A stretch of 27,201 bases of DNA from a virus. Positions 1 to 8,732 of the stretch are shown piece after piece. The notes beneath the pieces are model-generated. The model was not told where the DNA came from and made no database searches. It saw only the letters and a program-made list of their open reading frames with translations. The position numbers and the translations under genes were made by a program. Positions within the stretch are counted from its first letter, which is position 1, and every line of letters begins with the position of its first letter. The stretch is taken from positions 422 to 27,622 of the IMG/VR virus record IMGVR_UViG_3300030107_003522; one strand, given 5' to 3'.

Positions 1-114
1 GAGCCACTAGCTCAATCAGGAGCAGCTTACAAGTATCAAGTCTATGGAGAAATTGGATTAGAATATGGTCCAGAAACATTCCACGGCAAAATTACATCTC
101 TATCCACTTCCTAA
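1..114 (+). CDS. Probable major capsid protein, C-terminal end (partial)
   Basis: An open frame enters from the left edge and stops at a TAA at 112-114, giving 37 residues that include the stretch LEYGPETFHGKIT. I read it as the C-terminus of the major capsid protein. The reasons are its place between the putative scaffold gene at the right edge (if the genome is circular) and the adaptor gene at 180, and its resemblance to the ends of capsid proteins of the P22/N4-gp56 kind. It is followed by a strong hairpin, as often seen after a highly expressed gene. The N-terminal bulk is outside the window, so the assignment rests mainly on context. Confidence 0.5.
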   Translation, partial: EPLAQSGAAYKYQVYGEIGLEYGPETFHGKITSLSTS

Positions 115-138
115 TAAGAAGTAAGATAGTATATTTAT

Positions 139-163
139 TAGGGAGAGAATTTTTCTCTCCCTA
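139..163 (+). other. Intergenic hairpin after the capsid gene
   Basis: A perfect 11-bp inverted repeat (TAGGGAGAGAA, loop TTT, TTCTCTCCCTA) lies between the capsid stop and the adaptor start. No T-run follows, so it is not a normal intrinsic terminator. A role in protecting the 3' end of capsid mRNA, or as a processing site, is inference. Confidence 0.6.
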
Positions 164-179
164 GTAATATGGAATATAT

Positions 180-1085
180 ATGGCAGCAGTAAGCACACTT
201 GTAGATAGAATTTATAGAGATTTTTTGAATAAACCAGATGATTTATCTGCGTTTTCTAGGTTAGATGGAGCATTATCAGATACAACAGGAACAACAGTTG
301 TATATGAAAGTGGTTTATTTTCTTCAGAGGAAGAGAACCTTTTAGGTAATGGTGCATTAATAGAGATTGACCAAGAGTTAATGTTAGTTACAGCAGCTAA
401 CACATCTACTAGAACATTAACTGTTGCAAGAGGATATGCAGGTACAACAGCAGCAACACATTCAGACGAAGCAAATCTTTATCTCAATCCAACATTCCCA
501 AGAAAGTCTGTATTTGATGCAGTTGCAGATAATATAGCAAGACTATATCCAAGTTTATATAATATAACTACAACTAATGTAACTTCTAATTCAACTTACG
601 CAGAAGTTCCAGCAACCACAGTTGATGTAGTTAATTCTTGGGTACAAAATGCAGCAGGAGACCAGTACACAAGTGCAGGGATAGAGTTATTAACTAACTT
701 CCCACCTTCAAGTACAAATACTGCTGTTCAGTTTTTCAATACAGCTTCAAATAAAACTGTTTATTTAGTTGTCAAAAGAAAGTTTGCAAGACCTACTGCT
801 GAAACAGATGACTTATCAACTACTTGTTTACTAGAGGATTCATACCACCAGATAATTATGGTTGGTGCAGTAGCTGACATAATGGGTGCAACAGATGTAG
901 ATGCTTCAACACAGGAATTTATTACCGAGAAACTATCAGCAGAAAACTATCCTATTGGTTCAGGCGAGAGATTGAGAAATGCTTTACTAAGACTTAGGTC
1001 TTTGTTAATTGATGAAGCAAGAGGGGAACTTCGTTCTCTATATCCACAAGCAGTAGCCATAGGAAATATAAATTATAGTGCATAA
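180..1085 (+). CDS. Putative head-tail adaptor (connector) protein
   Basis: This 301-residue protein follows directly after the capsid gene, the usual place for the adaptor ring that joins portal to tail. The region around residues 78-100 (TVARGYAGTTAATH) resembles a short beta module also seen at the start of phage fibre proteins, and the following fibre at 3000 has a related stretch. The C-terminal part is helical and charged. No membrane segment or signal peptide is visible. Its stop overlaps the next start as TAATG, so translation is probably coupled to the nozzle-like gene. The ribosome-binding site is weak (GGAA six bases before ATG). Function is assigned by position and length, not by a diagnostic motif. 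Confidence 0.5.
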   Translation: MAAVSTLVDRIYRDFLNKPDDLSAFSRLDGALSDTTGTTVVYESGLFSSEEENLLGNGALIEIDQELMLVTAANTSTRTLTVARGYAGTTAATHSDEANLYLNPTFPRKSVFDAVADNIARLYPSLYNITTTNVTSNSTYAEVPATTVDVVNSWVQNAAGDQYTSAGIELLTNFPPSSTNTAVQFFNTASNKTVYLVVKRKFARPTAETDDLSTTCLLEDSYHQIIMVGAVADIMGATDVDASTQEFITEKLSAENYPIGSGERLRNALLRLRSLLIDEARGELRSLYPQAVAIGNINYSA

Positions 1086-2998
1086 TGGCTGTACTACCTT
1101 CCCCAGCCAATACATCTGAACCACAAGCACAAGGCTTTGAAGCTAATCTTGATGATTTATTTTTAAGATTTGCTGTTGGTCCTGGAAGGCAGATGAATAT
1201 AAATACTGCTCCACTTCAGGCACAAGCTATACAAACTTCAGAAACTCCAGAGGATTTCCAACAGGAGTTTGGTCAGATTTACTCCAGAACAGATTTTTCT
1301 GGTGGTTCAGGATTAGATAAAGCACATAAAAGAAATGCAAGTGAAATGGATTTCTCTAGGTTTTGGGATAGTAGTGGTATTGATGTATTTAGTGGAAAAC
1401 AAGTAGGACAGGAATACAAAGTTAGTCTGCTTAAATCAACTGAAGAACCTACTAGTGGTACTACTTTAGGTACTAATGGTCATATGCAAGAGTTAGATGG
1501 AACAGTATTTTATGCAGATGGTGCTGTTCTTAAAAAGATAACAACTCCACTTACAGGAGATGTAAGTACAGATGGTACACCAAGTTCAGGTAATGACATT
1601 ACAGGTATGGCTGTTCTTGGTACTAGATTATATTTGGTAGCTAATGGAAACATTGTGTATAGAGCTAGTTCTGGGAGTTATACAAACTATAACACAGACC
1701 AGACCTATGACAAGATATGGAGTATTAAAGGGAGAATAGTAGCATCAGACACATCTGGTGTTTTATATGATGTTTCAGGTGGTACTGATTCAGCTATTAA
1801 AACACTACCGACAGGTAGAACTTGGACAGATATGTGTGATGCTGGAGCAGTAGCATTAGCAACTGCAACAGATGGGTACATTTATTCTTTTGCTGATGAG
1901 AGTTCCACCCTTGCTCTGAAAGGACAGACATTTGTAGAAGGAGAAGTACCCAATGCAATAGATGCAGCACAGGGATTAATCTTTTATGGAACTTATGAAT
2001 CAACTGCAAGTGGAAAGATAGGTAGGTTATATAGGTCAGAGATTACAAACTCTAATAACTTATATGTATTAGTTAATGCACAGTTAATTAAACAATGGGG
2101 AGATGGTTCAACTACTTTAGACCAAGCACCTTATAAGATTGTTTCAACAAGAGATAGTATTTACACAGGAATAGTTGATTCAGCTTCTAAAACAAACTTT
2201 TGGAGATATTACTTACCAACAGGTGGCATAGCTAGAGATTTAGAGTTCGGAGAAAGTGGTGTTGTAAAAGGAATTGCAGTATATTCGGATAGATTATTCG
2301 CAACTGTAAGTGGTGGCGGTATATACAGAGAAACTGCAAACTATGTAACTTCTGGGTATATCATTACTGCACTTGCTGACTTCTTTACTTCTGAAAAGAA
2401 ACAATGGGTTGGTGCAAAACTTAACACTAATGATGTTAATTCAGGTACAGTTAAGCTATCTACTTCAACGATTGCAACAGATATAAACAATAGTTCAGCT
2501 ACTACTTGGCAGGAACAAGTAACAATAAACTCTGGTACAGGTGGGGAAGAAGAAGTAATGAGTTTAGTAGATGGTAGATGGATTGCAGGAAAGATTGATA
2601 TATCAACTGATGACCAATCACAATCCCCTGGTCTATTATCTTTTGCTATTAGAGGTTTCCAGTTAGTTAATGACTTGGTTGTAGATATACCAGTAAATAT
2701 ATCAGACCATATTGAAAGACCATACAGAAAAAGAATTAGAGTTAATGGTCAGGGAGAACTTGTATATCAGGCACTTAGAAACAAAGAAGGAAAGAATGTC
2801 CAATTAGAGATATACAGACCAGATACATTATTAAGAGGTATAATAGAAAATGTTAGTAGTCCGATTGAAGAAATATCTCCAAGAGGTTCTGTAACAGTTT
2901 ATTGTCTAGTAAGATTTAGAGGAAGTAAGGTAGTACAAGTATCTACTGCTGGAGAAGGGTTAGGAATAGCACTTCTAGGAGTAGGTAGATTAGGATAG
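1085..2998 (+). CDS. Putative tail nozzle / tail tube structural protein
   Basis: The 637-residue protein is coupled by TAATG to the adaptor gene. Its middle (about residues 120-430) is a chain of short beta units of the type LYLVANGNIVYRA or GRIVASDTSGVLYDV, which looks like a beta-propeller. The C-terminal 150 residues are beta-rich with many Arg residues. In podoviruses a long beta-rich nozzle protein follows the adaptor gene, and no tape-measure gene exists here, so I favour a nozzle role. A tailspike or receptor-binding function cannot be excluded. The fibre gene starts one base after its stop. Confidence 0.45.
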   Translation: MAVLPSPANTSEPQAQGFEANLDDLFLRFAVGPGRQMNINTAPLQAQAIQTSETPEDFQQEFGQIYSRTDFSGGSGLDKAHKRNASEMDFSRFWDSSGIDVFSGKQVGQEYKVSLLKSTEEPTSGTTLGTNGHMQELDGTVFYADGAVLKKITTPLTGDVSTDGTPSSGNDITGMAVLGTRLYLVANGNIVYRASSGSYTNYNTDQTYDKIWSIKGRIVASDTSGVLYDVSGGTDSAIKTLPTGRTWTDMCDAGAVALATATDGYIYSFADESSTLALKGQTFVEGEVPNAIDAAQGLIFYGTYESTASGKIGRLYRSEITNSNNLYVLVNAQLIKQWGDGSTTLDQAPYKIVSTRDSIYTGIVDSASKTNFWRYYLPTGGIARDLEFGESGVVKGIAVYSDRLFATVSGGGIYRETANYVTSGYIITALADFFTSEKKQWVGAKLNTNDVNSGTVKLSTSTIATDINNSSATTWQEQVTINSGTGGEEEVMSLVDGRWIAGKIDISTDDQSQSPGLLSFAIRGFQLVNDLVVDIPVNISDHIERPYRKRIRVNGQGELVYQALRNKEGKNVQLEIYRPDTLLRGIIENVSSPIEEISPRGSVTVYCLVRFRGSKVVQVSTAGEGLGIALLGVGRLG

Positions 2999-2999
2999 A

Positions 3000-5345
3000 A
3001 TGGCAGCACAAGAAACAAAACTTTTTAATGCGTATGAATCAACGCTAACAGCAACTGCTGGTGCATCAGATTTAACATTTACAGTTAATTCTGTAACTGC
3101 ACCTACTTCCGTTACTTTGGCTGTACCATTTTATCTAGTTATAAACCCAGATAGCTCAACAAATAGAGAAGTTGTAGAAATTACATCAATCAATACTGGA
3201 ACTAAAACATTAACTTGTAGTGCTATTGGTAAGAGATACCTTGCAGGTTCTGCTGCTGCTTCAGGTTTATCACACGCATCTGGTTCAACTGTACGAATGT
3301 CGCCAGTACAACAACACATAGAGGACTTAAACGATAGAGTAGATACCATAATCAATGAAGCTGGTACAGCAGTTAATACTTCCTTATTCTTAGATGAAGA
3401 TGATATGTCCACAGATTCTGCTACTAAAGGTGTAACCCAGCAATCAGTTAAGGCTTATGTAGATGCACAAGTAACAGCACAAGATTTAGATATTACAACA
3501 GATTCAGGTTCAATAGATATTGATTTAGATTCTGATACATTAACAATATCTGGTGGGGAAGGTATTGATACCTCTGCCACATCAACAACAGTAACTATTG
3601 CAGGAGAAGATGCAACAACTTCTAACAAAGGTGTAGCAAGTTTCTCATCAGATAACTTTGCAGTTTCCTCTGGTGCAGTAACCATTAAAGCTGGTGGAGT
3701 GGACTTAACAGCAGAAGTTACAGGAACACTACCTGTTGCTAATGGTGGTACAGGTGCTACTACTCTTACAGATGGCGGTGTATTACTAGGTTCTGGTACA
3801 AGTGCAGTAACAGCAACAGCAGTATTAACTAATGGACAACTTCTTATTGGAGATGGAACAGGAGACCCAACAGTAGGAACATTAACAGAAGGTTCAAATG
3901 TAACTATTACAAATGGTGCAGGTTCTATTACTATCGCCTCTACCGATACTAATACAACTTACACAGCAGGAGATGGTCTTGACTTATCTGGTACAGAATT
4001 TTCAACTGACTTAAAATCTAATGGTGGTCTTGTAATAGAATCTACCGAATTAGCAGTAGATTTAGGTGCTAGTTCAATAACAGGTACACTTGATGAAACA
4101 GATGGTGGTACAGGGCTTACAAGCTATACAACAGGAGATGTTGTGTATGCTTCTGGTAGTAATACTCTCGCTAAATTAGGTATAGGTTCTTCTGGAGATG
4201 TATTAACTGTATCATCTGGTGGTGTTGTAGAATGGACAACTCCAACAACAGGAGATATTACAGGAGTAACAGCAGGTACAGGTTTATCTGGTGGTGGAAC
4301 AAGTGGAACAGTAACACTTAATGTTGCAGGATTAGCTGTTGCACAAGGTGGTACTGGTGCTACTGCTTTTGATGACAAAGCTGTAATAATTACACAAGAT
4401 TCAGGAACAGACACTTTAGCTGCTGCTGTAATGGACGCAAATGGAGAGTTACTTATTGGTGGTACTTCTGGTCCAGCAGTTGCAACACTAACAGCAGGTT
4501 CAAATGTAACAATAACCAATGCAGATGGTGGTATTACTATCGCAGCTACCGATACTAATACTACTTATACTGCTGGAACATTATTAGATTTATCTACTAC
4601 TACATTTAATGTAGATTTATCTGAAGCATCAGAAGCAGCTATTGTTGATGGAGATTATGTAATGTTCTTAGATGGTGGTGCTTCAGGTACTGCTGCTAAA
4701 GAAGCCATCGGAGATATAGCAACTTTATTTGCAGGAACAGGACTTACTGCTTCTAGCTCTGTTATAGGAGTAGATGCTTCACAAGCAATAACAGCTTTAA
4801 CTGGTGGCGATTTAACAATTTATGAAGATGCAAACAATGCAGATGTTTCTGTCAAGATGGGAACAAGTGCTGCTGAATCATTAACAATAGAAGTATTAAA
4901 TGGTGGTTCAAACAAAACTGCTGAACAAATTAACTTCACAACAGCAACTGCTTCAGCAACAGCCAATCACGGAAAGATGGTATTTAGTGTTGATGAAACA
5001 GCGATTGCTACTATTGATGATGGTGGTATTGACTTAGCTTCAGGATTAGAATTTAGTGTTAATGGTACTGCAATAGGTGGCTCTGCAACTGCACTTATAG
5101 ATGGAGATTCAGACTTTACACTTACAGATGGTGTTGCTAGTGGAATACATTACGAGTTAGATGATACAGATATGGCTAACTGGAATAACGCAGGTATTGC
5201 ATTAACAACAGCAGGTGGAATTTTCCAACATAATCAAACACAGGCAGCTACTTATACAGTTGCTTCAGGTGTAGGTGCAGTATTAGCTGGACCTATAACA
5301 ATAACAGGAACAGTTACAAATGCTGGTACAATGGTAGTGCTATGA
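3000..5345 (+). CDS. Repetitive tail fibre protein
   Basis: The 781-residue protein is rich in Thr, Gly, Ser and Ala and made of repeats. Units containing VANGGTGATT / AQGGTGAT, NGQLLIGDGTG / NGELLIGGTSG, GSNVTITN and DTNTTYTAG occur two or more times. Such repeats are typical of long fibres in marine phages. The N-terminus (about residues 1-110, with ITSINTGTKTLTCS) probably attaches to the virion and resembles the beta module in the adaptor. The C-terminus (residues about 690-781) has a lectin-like beta pattern and ends in GTMVVL. Its TGA overlaps the next ATG as ATGA. A host-binding role is well supported; the receptor is unknown. Confidence 0.8.
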   Translation: MAAQETKLFNAYESTLTATAGASDLTFTVNSVTAPTSVTLAVPFYLVINPDSSTNREVVEITSINTGTKTLTCSAIGKRYLAGSAAASGLSHASGSTVRMSPVQQHIEDLNDRVDTIINEAGTAVNTSLFLDEDDMSTDSATKGVTQQSVKAYVDAQVTAQDLDITTDSGSIDIDLDSDTLTISGGEGIDTSATSTTVTIAGEDATTSNKGVASFSSDNFAVSSGAVTIKAGGVDLTAEVTGTLPVANGGTGATTLTDGGVLLGSGTSAVTATAVLTNGQLLIGDGTGDPTVGTLTEGSNVTITNGAGSITIASTDTNTTYTAGDGLDLSGTEFSTDLKSNGGLVIESTELAVDLGASSITGTLDETDGGTGLTSYTTGDVVYASGSNTLAKLGIGSSGDVLTVSSGGVVEWTTPTTGDITGVTAGTGLSGGGTSGTVTLNVAGLAVAQGGTGATAFDDKAVIITQDSGTDTLAAAVMDANGELLIGGTSGPAVATLTAGSNVTITNADGGITIAATDTNTTYTAGTLLDLSTTTFNVDLSEASEAAIVDGDYVMFLDGGASGTAAKEAIGDIATLFAGTGLTASSSVIGVDASQAITALTGGDLTIYEDANNADVSVKMGTSAAESLTIEVLNGGSNKTAEQINFTTATASATANHGKMVFSVDETAIATIDDGGIDLASGLEFSVNGTAIGGSATALIDGDSDFTLTDGVASGIHYELDDTDMANWNNAGIALTTAGGIFQHNQTQAATYTVASGVGAVLAGPITITGTVTNAGTMVVL

Positions 5346-5914
5346 GTACATTAGAAGTCAATACAATAAACGAATATTCTGCTGCTAATGGTGTAACCAT
5401 TGATGGATTAAAAATTAAAGATGTATCTTCTGGTTCTACTATGAGTAAGCCAGTACTACAAATAGTCAATCAATTTTATGTTACTCAAACAAGTTTAACA
5501 GGGGATACATTTGGAGATACAGGACTTACTGCTGATATAACTCCGACTTCTACTTCATCAGATATTTTATGTATGTTCTATCCCACTTTTAGTGGAGAAG
5601 ATAATTCTTATGTAGCTTTCAAAATGTTCAGGGATTCAACAGAGATAGGTTCTTCAACAGTAACAGGAACAGGTGTTGAATGTTTTACTGGTTTTCCTTT
5701 TGATGATGATGCTAATACTTCTCATAGTGTAATTACTCTCCCATTGGTATATTTAGATAGTCCTAGTACAACAAGTGCAACAACATATAAAATTCAATTT
5801 TCTCCTATGAGGAGTTCAAGTAAAACTTGTTACCTAAATAGAGCTTACAACTTAAATGATGATAATAAAATTAGAGGTTCATCAAATGTTATATTAATGG
5901 AGATAGCAGGATAA
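5342..5914 (+). CDS. Short fibre / virion adhesin, copy 1
   Basis: This 190-residue protein shares its N-terminus with the gene at 7169: both contain GVTIDGLKIKDVS, then MSKP.LQIV, and both end in a similar IxLxEIAG. They are paralogues with conserved ends and different middles. The GVTIDGLKIKD motif is common in structural and fibre proteins of marine phages. The middle is beta-rich with Thr/Ser clusters. The gene starts in the stop of the long fibre (ATGA) and its own stop overlaps the following chaperone-like gene (TAATG). It is probably a tail-associated adhesin that varies host recognition. Confidence 0.6.
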   Translation: MSTLEVNTINEYSAANGVTIDGLKIKDVSSGSTMSKPVLQIVNQFYVTQTSLTGDTFGDTGLTADITPTSTSSDILCMFYPTFSGEDNSYVAFKMFRDSTEIGSSTVTGTGVECFTGFPFDDDANTSHSVITLPLVYLDSPSTTSATTYKIQFSPMRSSSKTCYLNRAYNLNDDNKIRGSSNVILMEIAG

Positions 5915-6216
5915 TGGTAAATGTAGCAACAGCAATATTGGCATTAGAGCCAACAGCTAAATTCTCTGTAACTGAAGAAGATTTGGACCAAATAGTATGG
6001 CTATCTGATGATGTAACACAGCCAAGTAAATCAGCGATACAAACTAAACTAGATGAATTACAATCAGATTATGATGGTAAAGAGTGGGAAAGAAATAGAC
6101 AATCAGAATACCCAGGTTTATTAGATTGCATACACGCATTACTAGATGGTGGCGATACTCTTACAGATTTACAAGCAGCAAGACAAGTAGTGAAAGACAA
6201 GTACCCTAAAGGATAG
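5914..6216 (+). CDS. Small fibre-associated chaperone-like protein, copy 1
   Basis: The 100-residue acidic, helical protein ends in the pattern (R)xxEYPxxxD...ALLDGG...VVKDKYPKG, shared with the proteins at 6843 and 7710. In phages this family commonly sits beside fibre genes and is thought to help fibre assembly, like XkdW or tail-fibre-assembly proteins. It begins within the stop codon of the preceding adhesin. The assembly role is inference from family and position. Confidence 0.5.
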   Translation: MVNVATAILALEPTAKFSVTEEDLDQIVWLSDDVTQPSKSAIQTKLDELQSDYDGKEWERNRQSEYPGLLDCIHALLDGGDTLTDLQAARQVVKDKYPKG

Positions 6217-6219
6217 ATT

Positions 6220-6843
6220 ATGCCAGGAATAGTAAAAATATCAGATGGAAGTAACACAGTAGGATTAACTGTACCGAGTTCTCTTGGTTCAGATAAGACT
6301 ATGACCATTCCTAATGTAACAGGAACACTAGGTACAGTTCTTATAAGTGCAGGTAGTTTTTCTAGTAGCTCATTTACACAAGGAGATTTTACTTCTGCTT
6401 CTTATGATAGATATATAATTAAACTTTCATCTCTAGTTCCTAGTTCAGATGGAACAAGTTATAGGTTTAAGCTAATGTCTGGTGCTTCTACATATATGAC
6501 AGGGTCATACAATGAAGGACATTATTATACAAAAGCTAATGCAAGTGGTAGTGGTACATCTTCTAATAATACTGTAAGCGATTACGCACAAGTTAGTCTT
6601 AATACAGTAGGAAACGCAACTAGAGAAAACCAAACTGTTACTCTTGAATTACTAAACCCAAGAAGTGCATTATCTAAATTTGTAAAGTATGATTGTTGGG
6701 GAAATAGAGATAACTTTGATTGTGAAATTAAGTCAGGTTTTATACAATTTGATTCTTCAACAGTGGTTACAGGTTGTGAAGTAGCCCCAGCTTCAGGAAC
6801 ATTTACTTCTGGGGATTGGCAAATATATGGGTGTGTAACATAA
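6220..6843 (+). CDS. Short fibre / virion adhesin, copy 2
   Basis: A 207-residue beta-rich protein. Its N-terminus (MPGIVKISDGSN...GLTVPSSL) resembles the short virion-binding motif found at the start of small phage fibre-tip proteins. The rest is a Thr/Ser/Tyr-rich domain of the jelly-roll kind, with SYRFKLMSG and QVSLNTVG strands. It is not obviously homologous to copies 1 and 3 in sequence but occupies the same adhesin slot. Its stop overlaps the next start as TAATG. Confidence 0.55.
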   Translation: MPGIVKISDGSNTVGLTVPSSLGSDKTMTIPNVTGTLGTVLISAGSFSSSSFTQGDFTSASYDRYIIKLSSLVPSSDGTSYRFKLMSGASTYMTGSYNEGHYYTKANASGSGTSSNNTVSDYAQVSLNTVGNATRENQTVTLELLNPRSALSKFVKYDCWGNRDNFDCEIKSGFIQFDSSTVVTGCEVAPASGTFTSGDWQIYGCVT

Positions 6844-7172
6844 TGGCAACTTTAGCTCAATGGAAAACCCAGATGAAGGCAGACAATCCTAAACCTGTAA
6901 GACATACTGACGGAACAGAGTTTACTGATGAGGAATATGATGCAGCAATAGATGTATGGGCTAAGAACGCATACGACCACGAACAAGATATGGCTACTAA
7001 TGGCTATAAAATTTATAGAGTACACGGAAAAGGAGATAAAGAAGTTGAGGTATATCCAGATTTGACAGAACAACTTGATAAACTATGGCACGATATTGAC
7101 CAAGGTAAATTAGACAAAACAGGAGATTTCTATACAGCAATTAAAAAAGTAAAGGAAGATAGTCCAAAATGA
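6843..7172 (+). CDS. Small fibre-associated chaperone-like protein, copy 2
   Basis: The 109-residue protein starts at the ATG overlapping the previous stop (TAATG), not at the upstream in-frame ATG at 6816, which would lie inside the adhesin gene. The C-terminal pattern EQLDKLWHDIDQGKLDK...AIKKVKEDSPK is the same family signature seen in copies 1 and 3. The N-terminal half (WKTQMKADNPKPVRHTDGTEFTD in two overlapping views) is helical and charged. Likely role: assembly partner of the fibre protein encoded just upstream (inference). Confidence 0.5.
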   Translation: MATLAQWKTQMKADNPKPVRHTDGTEFTDEEYDAAIDVWAKNAYDHEQDMATNGYKIYRVHGKGDKEVEVYPDLTEQLDKLWHDIDQGKLDKTGDFYTAIKKVKEDSPK

Positions 7173-7708
7173 GTTCAATATTAAAAGTAGATACAATTAA
7201 CGAAAATAGTTCTGGTGGTGGAGTAACCATTGATGGATTAAAAATCAAAGATGTTTCAGCAGGTTCTGTAATGAGTAAGCCTATATTACAAATTGTTACA
7301 GGAACAACTACTACTGATACAGGTGCAACTGCAACTACATCATATTCAGATACAGGTTTATCAGCAAGTATTACTCCGACTTCTACTTCAAGTAAAATTA
7401 TGGTTTTGGTTTCACAAACTATGCAAGTAACTAGAGATGGTGGTGGAGAGATGGTTGGATATATTAATATAATGAGAGCTACAACTGAAGTAGGGGAATG
7501 GTATGCTCTAGCCCCAGATGCAGGTAGGCAAGGTCCAGAGCAAACAAGTATAGCTTATGTAGATAGTCCTAGTACAACTTCAGCAACAACTTATAAAACA
7601 CAAATGAAGGGTAGCACTACTGATAACTCTGGTAGTGTTAGAGCAAACCAACAGGCAGCTTCAGGGGAAAGTACATCAAGTATTCATTTAATAGAGATAG
7701 CAGGATAG
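7169..7708 (+). CDS. Short fibre / virion adhesin, copy 3
   Basis: A paralogue of the 5342 gene (179 residues) with the same head (TINENSSGGGVTIDGLKIKD, VMSKPILQIV) and tail (YVDSPSTTSATTYK, LIEIAG) but a diverged middle. Conserved ends with a variable core suggest duplication followed by diversification of the receptor-facing part. It overlaps the preceding chaperone-like gene by ATGA and is followed one base after its stop by the next one. Confidence 0.6.
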   Translation: MSSILKVDTINENSSGGGVTIDGLKIKDVSAGSVMSKPILQIVTGTTTTDTGATATTSYSDTGLSASITPTSTSSKIMVLVSQTMQVTRDGGGEMVGYINIMRATTEVGEWYALAPDAGRQGPEQTSIAYVDSPSTTSATTYKTQMKGSTTDNSGSVRANQQAASGESTSSIHLIEIAG

Positions 7709-7709
7709 T

Positions 7710-7985
7710 ATGGATTCAGTAGATATAAAAGCAAGAGCGATGAGCCAATTAGGTGCAACACAATTCCAAGTGAAGCCAGATTTATCTGTTGTGTATTTTG
7801 ATGGTAATGCAACAGAGCCAAGCGATAGTGATATAGCTGATAGGATTGCATTAATAGAAGTACAAGAGAATAGAAGAAAAGAGTATCCAAGTACAGAAGA
7901 CCAGCTTGATGACCTCTACCATAATGGATTAGATGGTTGGAAAGCTACTGTCAAAGCAACCAAGGACAAGTATCCTAAGCCTTAA
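7710..7985 (+). CDS. Small fibre-associated chaperone-like protein, copy 3
   Basis: The 91-residue protein has the clearest family signature: RRKEYPSTEDQLDDLYHNG, then KATVKATKDKYPKP at the C-terminus. This combination is widespread in phages next to tail-fibre genes. It completes the third adhesin-plus-partner pair. The N-terminal 45 residues include FDGNATEPSDSDI, a beta hairpin-like segment before the helix. Confidence 0.55.
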   Translation: MDSVDIKARAMSQLGATQFQVKPDLSVVYFDGNATEPSDSDIADRIALIEVQENRRKEYPSTEDQLDDLYHNGLDGWKATVKATKDKYPKP

Positions 7986-7987
7986 TT

Positions 7988-8119
7988 ATGGATTACTTTA
8001 TAGGATTTCTAATAGGGTATTACTGGTATAGGTTCGTTAATAAATTAAAAACTATATCCGATAACAAAGTAATAAAGGATATGGAATGGGATTGGTTATC
8101 TACTAATGACCCAGAATGA
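7988..8119 (+). CDS. Small membrane protein
   Basis: A 43-residue reading frame begins two bases after the previous stop. The first 18 residues (DYFIGFLIGYYWYRFV) form one hydrophobic, aromatic membrane segment; the rest is charged and ends WLSTNDPE. It overlaps the next gene by 14 bases. Function is unknown; a place in a lysis or virion-associated membrane set is possible. Confidence 0.5.
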   Translation: MDYFIGFLIGYYWYRFVNKLKTISDNKVIKDMEWDWLSTNDPE

Positions 8120-8318
8120 CCTTAAAAGAGATTATCCTGTGGCGAATGGGTTTACAAATAAGGAAATCCTCTACCTTATTAAACAAGATGTTGAGAATCT
8201 TCACGACAGGATTGACTTCCTTCACGAGAAAATTAATAAGACACCTTCAAGACAGGAGATTATCGGCTGGTTCGTAGCAATCAGTTCTTCAGCAGCACTA
8301 TTAAATACTTTAATGTAA
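8106..8318 (+). CDS. Small protein with C-terminal membrane segment
   Basis: The 70-residue protein has a charged helical N-terminal part (DVENLHDRIDFLHEKINKT, coiled-coil-like) and one membrane segment near the C-terminus (IIGWFVAISSSAALLNTLM). This layout is seen in small phage holin-like or spanin-accessory proteins. The start overlaps the previous small gene. No catalytic motif is visible. Confidence 0.55.
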   Translation: MTQNDLKRDYPVANGFTNKEILYLIKQDVENLHDRIDFLHEKINKTPSRQEIIGWFVAISSSAALLNTLM

Positions 8319-8333
8319 TTTATAATAGATTAT

Positions 8334-8546
8334 ATGAAAGCTCAAGTTAATCTCGGACAAATACTTCAAGGTGGTTTAGCTGCCTTAGTTGGTTGGTTAT
8401 TCAAAACTGTTAATGATATGCAACAAGAAGTAGCAACACTTAAAGCACAAGTTGCTGCCTATCAAGATAGTATTGGTGGTTTTAATCAGAACTTAATAAT
8501 CATAGAAGAAGTTATTAGAGAAATACTATTTAAGGTAGGTGGATAA
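8334..8546 (+). CDS. Small amphipathic / coiled-coil protein
   Basis: The 70-residue protein begins with a hydrophobic segment (ILQGGLAALVGWLF), followed by a coiled-coil-like stretch (VNDMQQEVATLKAQVAAYQ) and a second hydrophobic helix (LIIIEEVIREILF). It is probably membrane-associated. Its stop overlaps the next start as TAATG and so leads into the Cys-rich microORF. No family recognised. Confidence 0.55.
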   Translation: MKAQVNLGQILQGGLAALVGWLFKTVNDMQQEVATLKAQVAAYQDSIGGFNQNLIIIEEVIREILFKVGG

Positions 8547-8584
8547 TGGATTGCTGTGGTGGTTGCAACTGTGGTGGCAGATGA
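8546..8584 (+). CDS. 12-residue cysteine-rich microprotein MDCCGGCNCGGR
   Basis: The ATG overlaps the preceding stop (TAATG), an AAGGTAGGTGG purine-rich site lies just upstream, and the TGA overlaps the next ATG (ATGA). This double coupling is the main argument that it is translated. Four of twelve residues are Cys (CC..C.C), which suggests metal binding. It could instead be only a coupling device that feeds ribosomes to the next gene. Confidence 0.45.
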   Translation: MDCCGGCNCGGR

Positions 8585-8724
8585 GTTTCATCAAGAACAC
8601 AAAAGAGTATGATGATATATTCATACTGCCTGAAGGTGTGCTAGAGAACTTACCAAGTGTAGCATTTGAGGACCAATCCAAAGACTTTGGAGATGATGAT
8701 TGTGGAGATAGCTGCAAGTTGTAG
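8581..8724 (+). CDS. Small acidic protein with C-terminal Cys pair
   Basis: I choose the ATG at 8581, which overlaps the microORF stop, over the upstream in-frame ATG at 8539. The upstream choice would add a Trp-rich head read through the microORF. The 47-residue product is acidic and ends DDDCGDSCKL with a CxxxC pair. Function unknown. A leader of eight bases separates it from the GTG start of the large surface protein. Confidence 0.5.
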   Translation: MSFIKNTKEYDDIFILPEGVLENLPSVAFEDQSKDFGDDDCGDSCKL

Positions 8725-8732
8725 GTGAGCAA

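Noticed and set aside
139-163. Intrinsic terminator after the capsid gene
   Set aside because: The hairpin is strong, but no T-run follows on either strand.
4124-4519. Leftward 131-codon frame inside the long fibre gene
   Set aside because: A shadow of the Gly/Thr-rich fibre repeats, without start signal.
3000-5345. Diversity-generating variable region in the fibre
   Set aside because: No reverse transcriptase or template repeat is seen; the internal repeats are ordinary fibre modules.
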